A stretch of DNA of 46,961 bases from Microbacterium capsulatum. Lineage in GTDB: Bacteria > Actinomycetota > Actinomycetes > Actinomycetales > Microbacteriaceae. This document shows positions 7,864-15,258 of this stretch, piece after piece. The notes under the pieces are model-generated. The model made no database searches. It was not told the DNA's origin and worked only from the letters and a program-made list of their open reading frames with translations. Made by a program: the position numbers and the translations under genes. The stretch covers positions 1 through 46,961 of the forward strand of contig NZ_JAVFCB010000015.1 in assembly GCF_030865425.1 (NCBI RefSeq), given 5' to 3'. The first letter of the stretch is position 1. Each line of letters opens with the position of its first letter.

Positions 7864-8472
7864 GTGAGGCAAAAGCGCCTGATGGTTCTTGACGGACCTG
7901 CCATGGGCATTGCGAAGTTGTTCTTAGGGAGTGTCCTCGCGGCTGGTTCCGCCCTCTATGCGGTTGCGATCATTCTGAGGTCGGCCTCGGGACCCGCCGT
8001 CATCAGTAGCGTGCTGGCGGGCCTCTTGTTCCTCGCTGCACTTCTCCAGGGATGGGGGCTGTTTCCGGTGGCGATGAACGCACGCGGGCATGCGCGACGA
8101 ACCGCCGCGTCGGACTGGGTCATCGTTCGACAGGTGCGATGTGCCGTGGGCGACGAGACGCTCTGGGCGACCGGACCTGGCTGGATCCTCTGGCACGGTG
8201 CGACGGCCCGGATCGAGGAGCCCAGGTCTCAATTCGCTTTCCATTCCAGAGCAAGAACCGTGCTCGAGATCGGACACGACAGTGTCCTCGCCGCCGACAT
8301 CCGGAAACCGTTCCGAGGACGCTATGCGCACGTCTTCTTGACGATGCACGACGGCCGGCTCCTCGAGATCGACGTGGCTCCCCGAAGCGGGAGTACCGGC
8401 TGGGGCGTCCGGCGCGGGCGGCTCCTCGAGGTCGCGGACAAGCTCAGGGGTACTTCGTCAGGGCATTCTTGA
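7864..8472 (+). CDS. Unrecognised membrane-anchored protein
   Basis: About 202 residues; I do not recognise a family. Two hydrophobic helices lie near the N-terminus (about residues 17-40 and 47-68), followed by a roughly 130-residue hydrophilic, beta-rich-looking domain (VRCAVGDETLWATGPGW onward). GTG at 7864 is preferred because AAGGA sits 7 nt upstream; TTG at 7861 is also possible. Base composition and codon choice are visibly less GC-rich than in the neighbours (for example TTGTTCTTAGGGAGT near the start), suggesting later acquisition. It converges with, and overlaps by 29 bp, the end of the opposite-strand gene. Confidence 0.6.
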   Translation: MRQKRLMVLDGPAMGIAKLFLGSVLAAGSALYAVAIILRSASGPAVISSVLAGLLFLAALLQGWGLFPVAMNARGHARRTAASDWVIVRQVRCAVGDETLWATGPGWILWHGATARIEEPRSQFAFHSRARTVLEIGHDSVLAADIRKPFRGRYAHVFLTMHDGRLLEIDVAPRSGSTGWGVRRGRLLEVADKLRGTSSGHS

Positions 8473-9577
8473 ACGCGTCGACCTTGCTGGTGCTGAGCAT
8501 GTACCGGCCCACGACCGCGAGCTGCAGCCCCTCGAGCGGCTCCCCGGTGCGCTGCGAGGTCTGCTCCCTCGAGGTGCGGTACGCGCCGGTGCTGTCGTTG
8601 GCGAGGTCGACCGTCGTGGCGTAGAACCAGCCCGGATCCGGCTGCTCGTCGCTGAACCACTCCCACTGCACCTGCGTCTGCGGGGCGGATCCGCCGTACA
8701 TCTTCGGCAGCACGCTCGGGTCGATGCCGCTGGCCGGGTCGTTGAACGCGATCATGCCGCGCCAGCCGTGCGCCTTGATCACCGTCTCGATCGTGCGCAT
8801 CACGGCGAGCTTGTGCGCGTATCCCGTCACCGGCTGCCTGGTCGCCCACACCGGAGCGCTGTAGCGGACCAGCATCGACTCGCCGCCGTAGCCGTTGCGC
8901 TCGGGCCGAGCCTGGCCGTCGTCGACCTTCACCCAGGTGAGGCCGTACTTCGCGGTCAGCTGGGCGCGGACGTCGGTGAGCGTCTCGTCGGCGAGGGCCT
9001 GCAGACCCTCGAGCGACTGCTGGGCGACGAAGCCGTTCGGATCCTTGCCCTTGATGCCCGGATACGCCTCCCAGAGCTTCTGCGTCTCGGTCTTGTGGCC
9101 CGCAGCGGATCCGGTCGCGGCGGCCCGGACGGCTCCCAGCGCCCCCATCGTTCCGATGTTCAGCACGAGAGCGACCGTGAGGGCCGCGGCGCCCAGGATC
9201 CGGCCGCCGCGGGTCGCGAGGGCGGCCACGACGAGTCCGAGCACCACGAGCTGCAGCACGAGCATCGTCGCACCGAAGAACGCTTCTGCATCGCCGATCG
9301 CCGCGAGGATCACCAGGAAGACGGCGAAGAGGATCGCGCCGGAGAGGGCGATCCAGCCGAGGACGGTCTTCCCCCGGCCCGGGGTCGTTGAGCGAGCACC
9401 GGCGAAGCCGGAGGGAGACGAAACGGGGTTCGTGGCAGGCGGCGTTTCGTCTCGCCGCACTCGCTCGACGACTGCCGAGGGCACGCGCCGCGCACCTCGA
9501 TACCCGCCGGGCGGAGGGAGGGGCGGAGCGCCGGTCGAATCGGCGACGTACCGGGGCTGATCGCTGCGGTTTACCAT
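8444..9577 (-). CDS. Unrecognised three-helix membrane protein, last gene of the MoxR/VWA operon
   Basis: 377 residues, no family recognised. Residues 1-70 are proline- and arginine-rich and cytoplasmic-looking. Three transmembrane segments follow (about 70-92, 98-118, 125-148), then a roughly 220-residue domain (KLWEAYPGIKGKDPNGF ... AFKNALTKYP) rich in Trp and Tyr that probably lies outside the membrane. Residues 36-65 are encoded entirely by an 89-bp hairpin repeat (9384-9472), so that stretch is unlikely to be ancestral. ATG at 9577 overlaps the end of the TPR gene by 7 bp, and placement at the end of the operon suggests a role with the VWA proteins. A misassigned independent gene is the alternative. 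Confidence 0.7.
   Translation of the reverse strand: MVNRSDQPRYVADSTGAPPLPPPGGYRGARRVPSAVVERVRRDETPPATNPVSSPSGFAGARSTTPGRGKTVLGWIALSGAILFAVFLVILAAIGDAEAFFGATMLVLQLVVLGLVVAALATRGGRILGAAALTVALVLNIGTMGALGAVRAAATGSAAGHKTETQKLWEAYPGIKGKDPNGFVAQQSLEGLQALADETLTDVRAQLTAKYGLTWVKVDDGQARPERNGYGGESMLVRYSAPVWATRQPVTGYAHKLAVMRTIETVIKAHGWRGMIAFNDPASGIDPSVLPKMYGGSAPQTQVQWEWFSDEQPDPGWFYATTVDLANDSTGAYRTSREQTSQRTGEPLEGLQLAVVGRYMLSTSKVDAFKNALTKYP
9384..9472. repeat. REP-like hairpin, family A, copy 1 (in frame inside a gene)
   Basis: An imperfect palindrome of 89 bp beginning GTCGTTGAGCGAG and ending CTCGCTCGACGAC, with inner arms GAGACGAAAC and GTTTCGTCTC. Same family as 11275-11369 and the two copies in 34359-34704. 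It is translated as residues 36-65 of the 8444-9577 protein without breaking the frame. Confidence 0.85.
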
Positions 9578-10374
9578 GGCTTGTCCGTCCCGGTGCTGCC
9601 GCCGTCGGTGCCGTTCTTCTGGTTCTGCTGGCGATCCTGCTCGCCCTGCTGCAGCTGCTTCTGCAGGTCGTCGAGCTTCTGCGGGTCGGGCGACTGCGGC
9701 TGCGGGGGCGGCGGCGGGGTCCGGCCCTGATCCGGGTTCTGCTGTTGCTGATCCTGCTGCTTCTGCTTCAGCCGCTCCTGCTGATCCTTGTTCGACTGCC
9801 CGATGTCGCGCTGCGGATCCGGCGACTGCTGCTGCGCCTGCGGGCTGTCGCACTCCTTCGGCCGGTCCGCGTTCACCTGCAGCGCCTTCGCGTAGAACTC
9901 CGCCGCCGCCACGTGGTCCTTCCGGTCGGCGGCCGCGTCGCCCTCCCGCTCCAGCACGATCGCGAGGTTGAACCGCACCGCGCACACCTCGAGCCCGTGC
10001 GCGAGCTTCAGCGACTCGGTGAACTTCTTCTCGCCCGCAGCGAGCTCGCCGGACTCGGCCAGCCCGACACCCTGGTCGTACGGCGCCTTGTAGGGCTCGA
10101 ACCAGTTGGCCGGGTCGAGGCCGTGGGCGGCGCTCACGGATCCGGAGTAGTCCCCGGCCGCATATGCGCTGATCGACTGGGAGGCGAAGGCGTACAGGCT
10201 GATCACCTTGCCGACGAAGAGTGCGGCGACGAGCAGCAGAGGAACCGAGCCCCCTGCGATCCAGCGCCGGGCGAGGCGGCGCCGCCGGTTCGCGGCGAGG
10301 AGCGCGTGCGCGGCCGACGGATCCTGCTCCGGGGTCCCTTCGAGAGCGTCAGGGACCGGGGGTGACATCGTCAT
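9571..10374 (-). CDS. Membrane-anchored TPR protein (BatC-like)
   Basis: 267 residues. One transmembrane helix (about residues 40-62) precedes a domain with tetratricopeptide-like helices (about 70-165: YAAGDYSGSVSAAHGL, EKKFTESLKLAHGLE, HVAAAEFYAKALQVN). A long low-complexity tail rich in Gln, Pro and Asp follows (about 175-267), with coiled-coil-like QQERLKQKQQDQQQQ. Position after two VWA genes matches BatC of aerotolerance operons. Residues 6-14 (PVPDALEGT) are encoded by a family-B repeat. ATG overlaps the upstream stop (ATGA). The glutamine tail may be disordered. Confidence 0.8.
   Translation of the reverse strand: MTMSPPVPDALEGTPEQDPSAAHALLAANRRRRLARRWIAGGSVPLLLVAALFVGKVISLYAFASQSISAYAAGDYSGSVSAAHGLDPANWFEPYKAPYDQGVGLAESGELAAGEKKFTESLKLAHGLEVCAVRFNLAIVLEREGDAAADRKDHVAAAEFYAKALQVNADRPKECDSPQAQQQSPDPQRDIGQSNKDQQERLKQKQQDQQQQNPDQGRTPPPPPQPQSPDPQKLDDLQKQLQQGEQDRQQNQKNGTDGGSTGTDKPW
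10333..10357. repeat. REP-like palindrome, family B, copy 1 (in frame)
   Basis: A 25-bp element with perfect 7-bp arms GGTCCCT and AGGGACC around TCGAGAGCGTC. It encodes residues 6-14 at the very start of the TPR protein. Family B reads as P-E-P-V-E-G-T-P or close variants in this frame. Confidence 0.7.
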
Positions 10375-11462
10375 GCGTCGCCTCCCGGGGTCTGCGGCCG
10401 GATCGACAGCCCGCGCATGCGCACGACCAGGGTCGTCGCCCGGGCGATCTCGACGCAGAGCAGCGCCACGATCACGAGCGCCACGATCCAGGACAGGTCG
10501 GTGGGCTGGGTGAGCGGATCGTTCTCCCGGTACGCATCGGTCGAGGTCGGCGCGGGCGGGAACGCCGCCTTCTTCTGCGCGGTGCGGTGCTGGTAGGTCA
10601 CGCCGAGGTCGGACGCGATCCTCTGCAGGTTCTTCTCGTCGATCCTGCTCAGCGCGTTCGCGCCTTGGTACTGGATGTAGGCGCCCGCGCCGCCGAACGC
10701 GCCGGTGGTCTCCCGCATCGGGCCGCCGGCCGCCGTGCCGTAGCCGAGCACCCCGCCGCCGGAGACGTACTGCTTGGCCCCGCTGAACGACTCCGGGCTC
10801 GACGTCACGGTCTGCTCGCCGTCGCCGAGATAGAAGAACAGCCGGGCGCGATCCGGCGACGCCTTCTGCGCGCTCTGCAGGGTCTGCGCGACGAGCCGGT
10901 TCGCGATCCCGATCGAGCTGCCCTTCGACTGCCGGGTCACCTCGGGCTGCAGCACGTCGACCGCGGAGACGAGCGCGCCGCTGTCGGTCGTCAGCGGCAG
11001 GCGCAGGATCGGGTTCGCGTCGAACGTGAGGAGCGCGAACCGCGCGCCCGGGTAGGCGGCGACGAGGGCCCGCACGTCCGCGCGGATGCCGGCGAGGCGC
11101 TGCTCCTTGCCGTTCCAGTCCTCGGCGACCATGCTCGCGGTGGTGTCCACGGCGATCACCACGTCGGTGGCGGAGGCGAGCGTGCGCACCTGCCCGCCCG
11201 GGATCCCGGGGCGCAGCAGCAGGACACCGCAGGCGAGCACGAGCAGGATCCGGAGGGCCCAGATCGTTACTCCTCCGGTCGTTGAGCGAGGACGCGCGAA
11301 GCGCGACCGAGACGAAACGCCGTCCGCGACGAGCCGCGTTTCGTTTCGCTTCGCTCGCTCAACGACCGGGATGGAGCGCACGAGCATCCACACCGCCGCG
11401 GCCAGCACGGGCAGCACGAGCAGGATCGCCAGGAGCGGCGCGATCACGGGCTGGAGGATCAC
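10371..11462 (-). CDS. VWA-domain membrane protein (BatB-like)
   Basis: 363 residues. Transmembrane helices at about 8-28 and 66-84, a von Willebrand A domain (about 98-300) and a final helix near 330-350. The metal-ion site reads DTTAS (residues 106-110, the DxSxS position with Thr for Ser), with FDAN, and YLGDGEQT as the later Asp loop. Residues 32-63, between the first two helices, come wholly from a 95-bp hairpin repeat. GTG start: the codon overlaps the upstream stop (GTGA), with GGAGG seven or eight bases before it. Family members act with MoxR ATPases in envelope stress or protein-complex assembly. Confidence 0.85.
   Translation of the reverse strand: MILQPVIAPLLAILLVLPVLAAAVWMLVRSIPVVERAKRNETRLVADGVSSRSRFARPRSTTGGVTIWALRILLVLACGVLLLRPGIPGGQVRTLASATDVVIAVDTTASMVAEDWNGKEQRLAGIRADVRALVAAYPGARFALLTFDANPILRLPLTTDSGALVSAVDVLQPEVTRQSKGSSIGIANRLVAQTLQSAQKASPDRARLFFYLGDGEQTVTSSPESFSGAKQYVSGGGVLGYGTAAGGPMRETTGAFGGAGAYIQYQGANALSRIDEKNLQRIASDLGVTYQHRTAQKKAAFPPAPTSTDAYRENDPLTQPTDLSWIVALVIVALLCVEIARATTLVVRMRGLSIRPQTPGGDA
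11275..11369. repeat. REP-like hairpin, family A, copy 2 (in frame inside a gene)
   Basis: A 95-bp palindrome starting CCGGTCGTTGAGCGAG and ending CTCGCTCAACGACCGG, with inner arms GAGACGAAAC and GTTTCGTTTC. It is read through in frame as residues 32-63 of the VWA protein, between two membrane helices. Confidence 0.88.
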
Positions 11463-12442
11463 AGGCGCACCCTCCACAGCAGCACGACGAAGCCGAGCGC
11501 GATGACGAGCAGGGCGGCGATCCCCAGCTGAGGCACGTCGGCCCAGATGACCGTCGACTGCCCCTTGAGCTGCGACGCCTCCTGCTTCTGCACCTCGTCG
11601 ATGATGTCGCCGACCGTGGTCGTCTCGCGGAGGGCGTACGCCTTGCCGCCGGTCGTCGTCGCGGCGGCCGCGAGGTCCGTGCTGTTGGGCACGTCGACGC
11701 CGACGACGGGGTTGATCGTGTAGATCCTGATCTTCTTCGAGGCGGCGTAGTCGGCGGCCTCCTTCAGCGACACGATCGGGGATCCGTTCAGCTCGTTGTC
11801 GGTGGCGAGGATGATCGAGCGGGCGCGCTGCTCGTCGGCGTGGTCGAAGCGCAGCGCGCACGAGGCGAGCCCGTCGCCGATGAGCGAGGCGCCGACCCCG
11901 TTCATCGTGCCGACCCACTGCTCCGGCACCTCGGTGGTGTAGTCGAAGCCTTTCATCAGGCTGCGCAGGTGCTCCTGGATGAAGGAGTAGTCGTCGGTGA
12001 GCGGGAAGACCTGCACGGCCGAGCTGTTGAAGATCGTCAGCCCGATCCGCTCCCCCTTGAAGCCGTTCGCCAGCCGGTCGAAGATCGACGCGATCTCCTT
12101 GTCGACGTCGGTCATGGATCCCGAGACGTCCAGGCACAGCATGATGTCGCGGTTCGTGGACACCGGCTGCACCGTCCGCTGCGCGATCGGGCGCGCCGCG
12201 ACGACCCCGCCGAGCACGACCGCGAGGACTCCCAGCGCGACCACCCCGGCCAGCGCCGCCTGCCGTCGCCGCACCGCGCGTCGGAACGCGGGGAGGGTGC
12301 GGATCCGCTCGGCGCGGGACACCGGCACGCCGGATGCCGCCGCGCCGCGCCCGCCGCGCAGCCCGAGCAGCACGCCGAGCGCGATCGCGAGGAGCAGGGC
12401 GCCGACGACGGCGAGCAGCATCCAGGGGTTGGCTAGTACCAC
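11459..12442 (-). CDS. VWA-domain membrane protein (BatA-like)
   Basis: 327 residues. Membrane helices near 7-28, 62-84 and 303-322 frame a von Willebrand A domain (about 98-290). The metal-ion adhesion site DVSGS is complete at 105-109, with TIFNSSA and the later ATDNELNG loop. The start codon is GTG and overlaps the end of the upstream gene by 10 bp. Paired with the next VWA gene as in BatA-BatB. Unlike its partner it carries no repeat insertion. Confidence 0.88.
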   Translation of the reverse strand: MVLANPWMLLAVVGALLLAIALGVLLGLRGGRGAAASGVPVSRAERIRTLPAFRRAVRRRQAALAGVVALGVLAVVLGGVVAARPIAQRTVQPVSTNRDIMLCLDVSGSMTDVDKEIASIFDRLANGFKGERIGLTIFNSSAVQVFPLTDDYSFIQEHLRSLMKGFDYTTEVPEQWVGTMNGVGASLIGDGLASCALRFDHADEQRARSIILATDNELNGSPIVSLKEAADYAASKKIRIYTINPVVGVDVPNSTDLAAAATTTGGKAYALRETTTVGDIIDEVQKQEASQLKGQSTVIWADVPQLGIAALLVIALGFVVLLWRVRL

Positions 12443-12924
12443 GTCGTCACCACCTGACGGGCGGCCTCGATCCCCGCGAGCGGGTCGATCGGCGCCGTGC
12501 GCCGGAAGATGCTCGGGTAGTAGTTGCGCCCGATCGCGTCGATGAGTGAGGGGTGCACGCCCATGCGCACGAGGTCGTCGAGGGCCAGCACGGGCGCCTC
12601 GATGCCGCTGTACTCGTTCACGAAGCCGCGCACCACGCGGCTGAGGTCGAGGTTGGCGCGGCGGGCGTCGCTGGAGCCAGCGCGGTAGTCGGCCTCGATC
12701 TGCGCGATCGCGCCGAGATACTCCTGGCGCAGCACGGTGGCGACGTCGGCGGTGAGGCCGGGCAACGGCGCGGGGCCGGCGGCGACCGCGACCGCGCGGC
12801 GCGGACGGGTCAGCACGACGACGAGCCAGCCCGCCGCCGCGATCACGACGAGCACGCCGATCGCGAGCAGGATCCAGCCCCCGCCGTACTGCGCGGGCGG
12901 GTACAGCTCATCCGTGCCGGACAT
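12433..12924 (-). CDS. Single-helix membrane protein of the MoxR operon (DUF4381-like)
   Basis: 163 residues. An N-terminal transmembrane helix (about 16-39) is followed by a charged, helical cytoplasmic domain containing LRQEYLGAIAQIEADYRAG, VRGFVNEYSGIEAP and a tail near RQVVTTWY. Proteins of this kind occupy this place, between DUF58 and VWA genes, in many Bat-type operons. ATG at 12924 is chosen over the in-frame ATG at 12936 because GAGG lies five bases upstream. It overlaps the DUF58 gene by 17 bp. Confidence 0.7.
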   Translation of the reverse strand: MSGTDELYPPAQYGGGWILLAIGVLVVIAAAGWLVVVLTRPRRAVAVAAGPAPLPGLTADVATVLRQEYLGAIAQIEADYRAGSSDARRANLDLSRVVRGFVNEYSGIEAPVLALDDLVRMGVHPSLIDAIGRNYYPSIFRRTAPIDPLAGIEAARQVVTTWY

Positions 12925-13813
12925 GCGACCTCGCATCCAGCATCGTCAGCAGCGCTCCCACGGCCTCGTCCTGCGCGGAGAGGGCGACATGGGTGATCGC
13001 GAGGCTGCGCAGCAGCGACTCGCGGTGCGCCTCCTCGACGGCGTCGGCGGCGTGCAGTTCGGCGGCCAGCTCGGCGTCGCCGTGCAGGAACTCCGGCACG
13101 CCCCAGTGCGAGCCGACGTCGCGGCGGTGTCGCAGCGCGCCGGTCCCCGAGCCCGTCGAATCCAGGATCGGCTCGGCGTCGCGCAGCGTGATCCAGAGCA
13201 CGTCGTGCTGCACGCGGAGCCGTCGCAGCAGCCGTTCGGTCTCCTCTCCGAGCGGGGTGTCGTCGGTGAGGACGACGACGATCATCCGCCGCGCGATCGT
13301 GCGGGCGATGTACGACAGCAGCGCGTCCCGGTCGCTCGGCGCCTCGGCCGCGTCGACGGCCCGGTCGATCGTGCGCAGGGCGTGCTCGAGCGCGGCCTCG
13401 CTGCGGCCGATCTCACGCCGCCTGACCGCGGTGGAATCGCCGCTGACCAGGCAGAAGTCGTCGCCGTGTCGGAGCGCGAGCAGCCCCAGCACGCCCACGG
13501 CGAGGATCGCCAGATCCTTCTTCGGCGTGTCGTCGTGCGCGAGCGCGGTCATCGACAGCCCGGTGTCGACGGCGAACAGCACCGTGTGCATGCGGGTCGC
13601 GAGCGAGCGCCGCACCACGGGGGAGCCGTGCCGGGCGGTCGCCTTCCAGTCGATGTCGCGGATCTGGTCGCCGTACTCGTACGCGCGCAGGTCGTCGAAG
13701 TCGAGACTGTGCCCGCGCAGCAGCGACGCGTACGCGCCGTCGAGCGCGTGCGTCGACTTTCGCGACGAGTGGATGAAGAGCTTCCCCTTCACCGGCGTCA
13801 GCAGGCTGGCCAT
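12908..13813 (-). CDS. DUF58 protein of the MoxR/Bat operon
   Basis: 301 residues. The DUF58 signature YEYGDQIRDIDWKATAR is at about 45-61, followed by a VWA-like fold (VLFAVDTGLSMTA, VVLTDDTPLG). These cytoplasmic proteins accompany MoxR ATPases. An open frame runs 26 codons further upstream, but those codons read through an intergenic hairpin repeat; ATG at 13813 gives the conserved N-terminus. A decayed family-B repeat (13142-13163) appears to encode the DSTGSGTG segment. Confidence 0.88.
   Translation of the reverse strand: MASLLTPVKGKLFIHSSRKSTHALDGAYASLLRGHSLDFDDLRAYEYGDQIRDIDWKATARHGSPVVRRSLATRMHTVLFAVDTGLSMTALAHDDTPKKDLAILAVGVLGLLALRHGDDFCLVSGDSTAVRRREIGRSEAALEHALRTIDRAVDAAEAPSDRDALLSYIARTIARRMIVVVLTDDTPLGEETERLLRRLRVQHDVLWITLRDAEPILDSTGSGTGALRHRRDVGSHWGVPEFLHGDAELAAELHAADAVEEAHRESLLRSLAITHVALSAQDEAVGALLTMLDARSHVRHG
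13142..13163. repeat. Decayed family-B repeat inside the DUF58 gene
   Basis: GGTCCCCGAGCCCGTCGAAT resembles one arm and centre of the family-B element (GGTCCCTGAGCCCGTCGAAG). The other arm is lost. Weak but in frame. Confidence 0.4.
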
Positions 13814-13845
13814 GGTGTCCTTCGTGTGAGGCGCGATCCGGTCGC

Positions 13846-13966
13846 AGATGGAGAACGTCGCTTCGATCCGTCTCGCAGGAGCGAAATCCATCCGCGAGCC
13901 GGCCGTCCGGCGGACCGAAGATGGAAAACGCCGCCGCGAAGCGCCTCGGGGAAGCGAAATCCATCT
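13846..13966. repeat. Doublet of 48-bp hairpin repeats, family C
   Basis: Two direct units at 13846-13893 and 13919-13966, separated by 25 bp. Each begins AGATGGA(g/a)AACG and ends GCGAAATCCATC(c/t), so the ends of a unit are inverted repeats. The same doublet design recurs at 35641-35760. Lies between MoxR and DUF58, where it separates otherwise overlapping genes. Confidence 0.85.
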
Positions 13967-14000
13967 CCGAGCCGGACGATGCAGCCGACGTGAGTCATGG

Positions 14001-15092
14001 TCAGGGGGTGGGCACGGCGCCGAAGACGGCGTCGATGACGTCCTCGCTGCGCACGTCCTCGGCCTCCGCCTCGAACGTGAGCAGCACGCGGTGGCGGAGC
14101 ACGAGGTGGCGGAGGTTCCGCACGTCCTCGGGGATCACGTACGACCGCCCGGAGAGCAGCGCGAGCGCCCGCGACGCCTGCAGGAACGCGATGGATCCGC
14201 GCGGGCTGGATCCGTATTTGATGTACCCGCCGAGCGTCTCGCCGATGTAGGGCACCGGGTTCCGGGTGACGTAGACGAGGGAGACGATGTAGTTGCGGAT
14301 CGCTGGATCCACGTAGACGCGCGACGCGATGTCCTGCAGCTTCTCGACCTCGGTGAGGCTGATCGTCGTCTGCGCGTGCCGGTCCGGGTCGAGGGCCCCG
14401 GAGTCGATCCGGGCGAGCACCTCGAGCTCGTCGGCCGGGCTCGGGTACTCCACGATCTCCTTGAGCAGGAAGCGGTCCATCTGCGCCTCGGGCAGCTCGT
14501 ACGTGCCCTCCTGCTCGATCGGGTTCTGCGTCGCGATGACGAGGAACGGCCGCGGCACCCGGTGGATCTCGCCGCCGATCGTGGTCTGCCGCTCCTGCAT
14601 CGCCTCGAGCATCGCCGACTGCGTCTTCGCGCTCGAGCGGTTGATCTCGTCGAGCAGCACGAAGTTCGCGTGCACGGGTCCGAGCACGGTGCGGAAGGAT
14701 CCGCTCGCCGCGTCGTAGATCTGCGTGCCGGTGATGTCGCTCGGCAGCAGGTCGGGGGTGCACTGGATCCGCTTGAAGTCGGCCTTGACGGTGTCGGCGA
14801 GGGTGCTCGCCGCGGTCGTCTTGGCGAGGCCGGGCACGGACTCGAGGAGGATGTGCCCGCCGGCCATGAGCGCGAGCAGCAGGCTGGTGCGCAGCCGGTC
14901 CTGCCCGACCATGCGCTGGGAGTACGCCTCGGTGACGATGCCCAGGATCCGCCGGGCCTCGGCCATCTCGGCGTCGGTCGGTGCGGGCTTGGTCCCTGCT
15001 GCCGGGGGGACGGTCCCGGCCGGAGGAGCGGGCGGCGTCTGCACCCCGGGAGCACCGGCGTACTGCGGCGAGGCGTCGTTCATCTGGCTCAC
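14001..15092 (-). CDS. MoxR-family AAA+ ATPase
   Basis: 363 residues. A proline-rich N-terminus (about 1-40) precedes the AAA+ module with Walker A ESVPGLAKTT (about 84-93), Walker B VLLDEINR (about 145-152), sensor ATQNPIEQEGTYELPEAQMDRFL and a C-terminal lid. MoxR ATPases act as chaperones for VWA-containing complexes; the downstream DUF58 and VWA genes are the expected partners. GTG at 15092 is chosen because GGGGGATC lies about 8 nt upstream; ATG at 15083 would drop three codons. First gene of the operon, with a probable TACCCT -10 about 46 nt upstream. Confidence 0.93.
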   Translation of the reverse strand: MSQMNDASPQYAGAPGVQTPPAPPAGTVPPAAGTKPAPTDAEMAEARRILGIVTEAYSQRMVGQDRLRTSLLLALMAGGHILLESVPGLAKTTAASTLADTVKADFKRIQCTPDLLPSDITGTQIYDAASGSFRTVLGPVHANFVLLDEINRSSAKTQSAMLEAMQERQTTIGGEIHRVPRPFLVIATQNPIEQEGTYELPEAQMDRFLLKEIVEYPSPADELEVLARIDSGALDPDRHAQTTISLTEVEKLQDIASRVYVDPAIRNYIVSLVYVTRNPVPYIGETLGGYIKYGSSPRGSIAFLQASRALALLSGRSYVIPEDVRNLRHLVLRHRVLLTFEAEAEDVRSEDVIDAVFGAVPTP

Positions 15093-15137
15093 GTGAGGAT
15101 CCCCCTGGTTCTGTCCGCGCGTGCAACGGCCTCTGCC

Positions 15138-15143
15138 AGGGTA
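15138..15143 (-). promoter_or_regulatory. Probable -10 box of the MoxR operon
   Basis: TACCCT on the minus strand, giving a leader of roughly 40 nt with a good ribosome site before the GTG. No strong -35. Confidence 0.4.
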
Positions 15144-15246
15144 ACCGCCGGTCCTGACAGCGCCAGGCCGAGGGGGGAGTGCTCCCCACCGCGACCGGCC
15201 GAACACGGTCCGGAGGCGCAGGCCGTGGGCGCGGGCCTGCCCCCAC

Positions 15247-15252
15247 TAGGCT
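15247..15252 (+). promoter_or_regulatory. -10 box of the P450 gene (leaderless type)
   Basis: TAGGCT followed by 6 nt (CACCGC) and the ATG. No Shine-Dalgarno sequence precedes the ATG, in keeping with a leaderless mRNA. Confidence 0.6.
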
Positions 15253-15258
15253 CACCGC

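Noticed and set aside
13814..13891. N-terminal extension of the DUF58 protein by 26 residues
   Set aside because: The extra codons read through a family-C hairpin unit and are followed by an ATG that starts the conserved protein.
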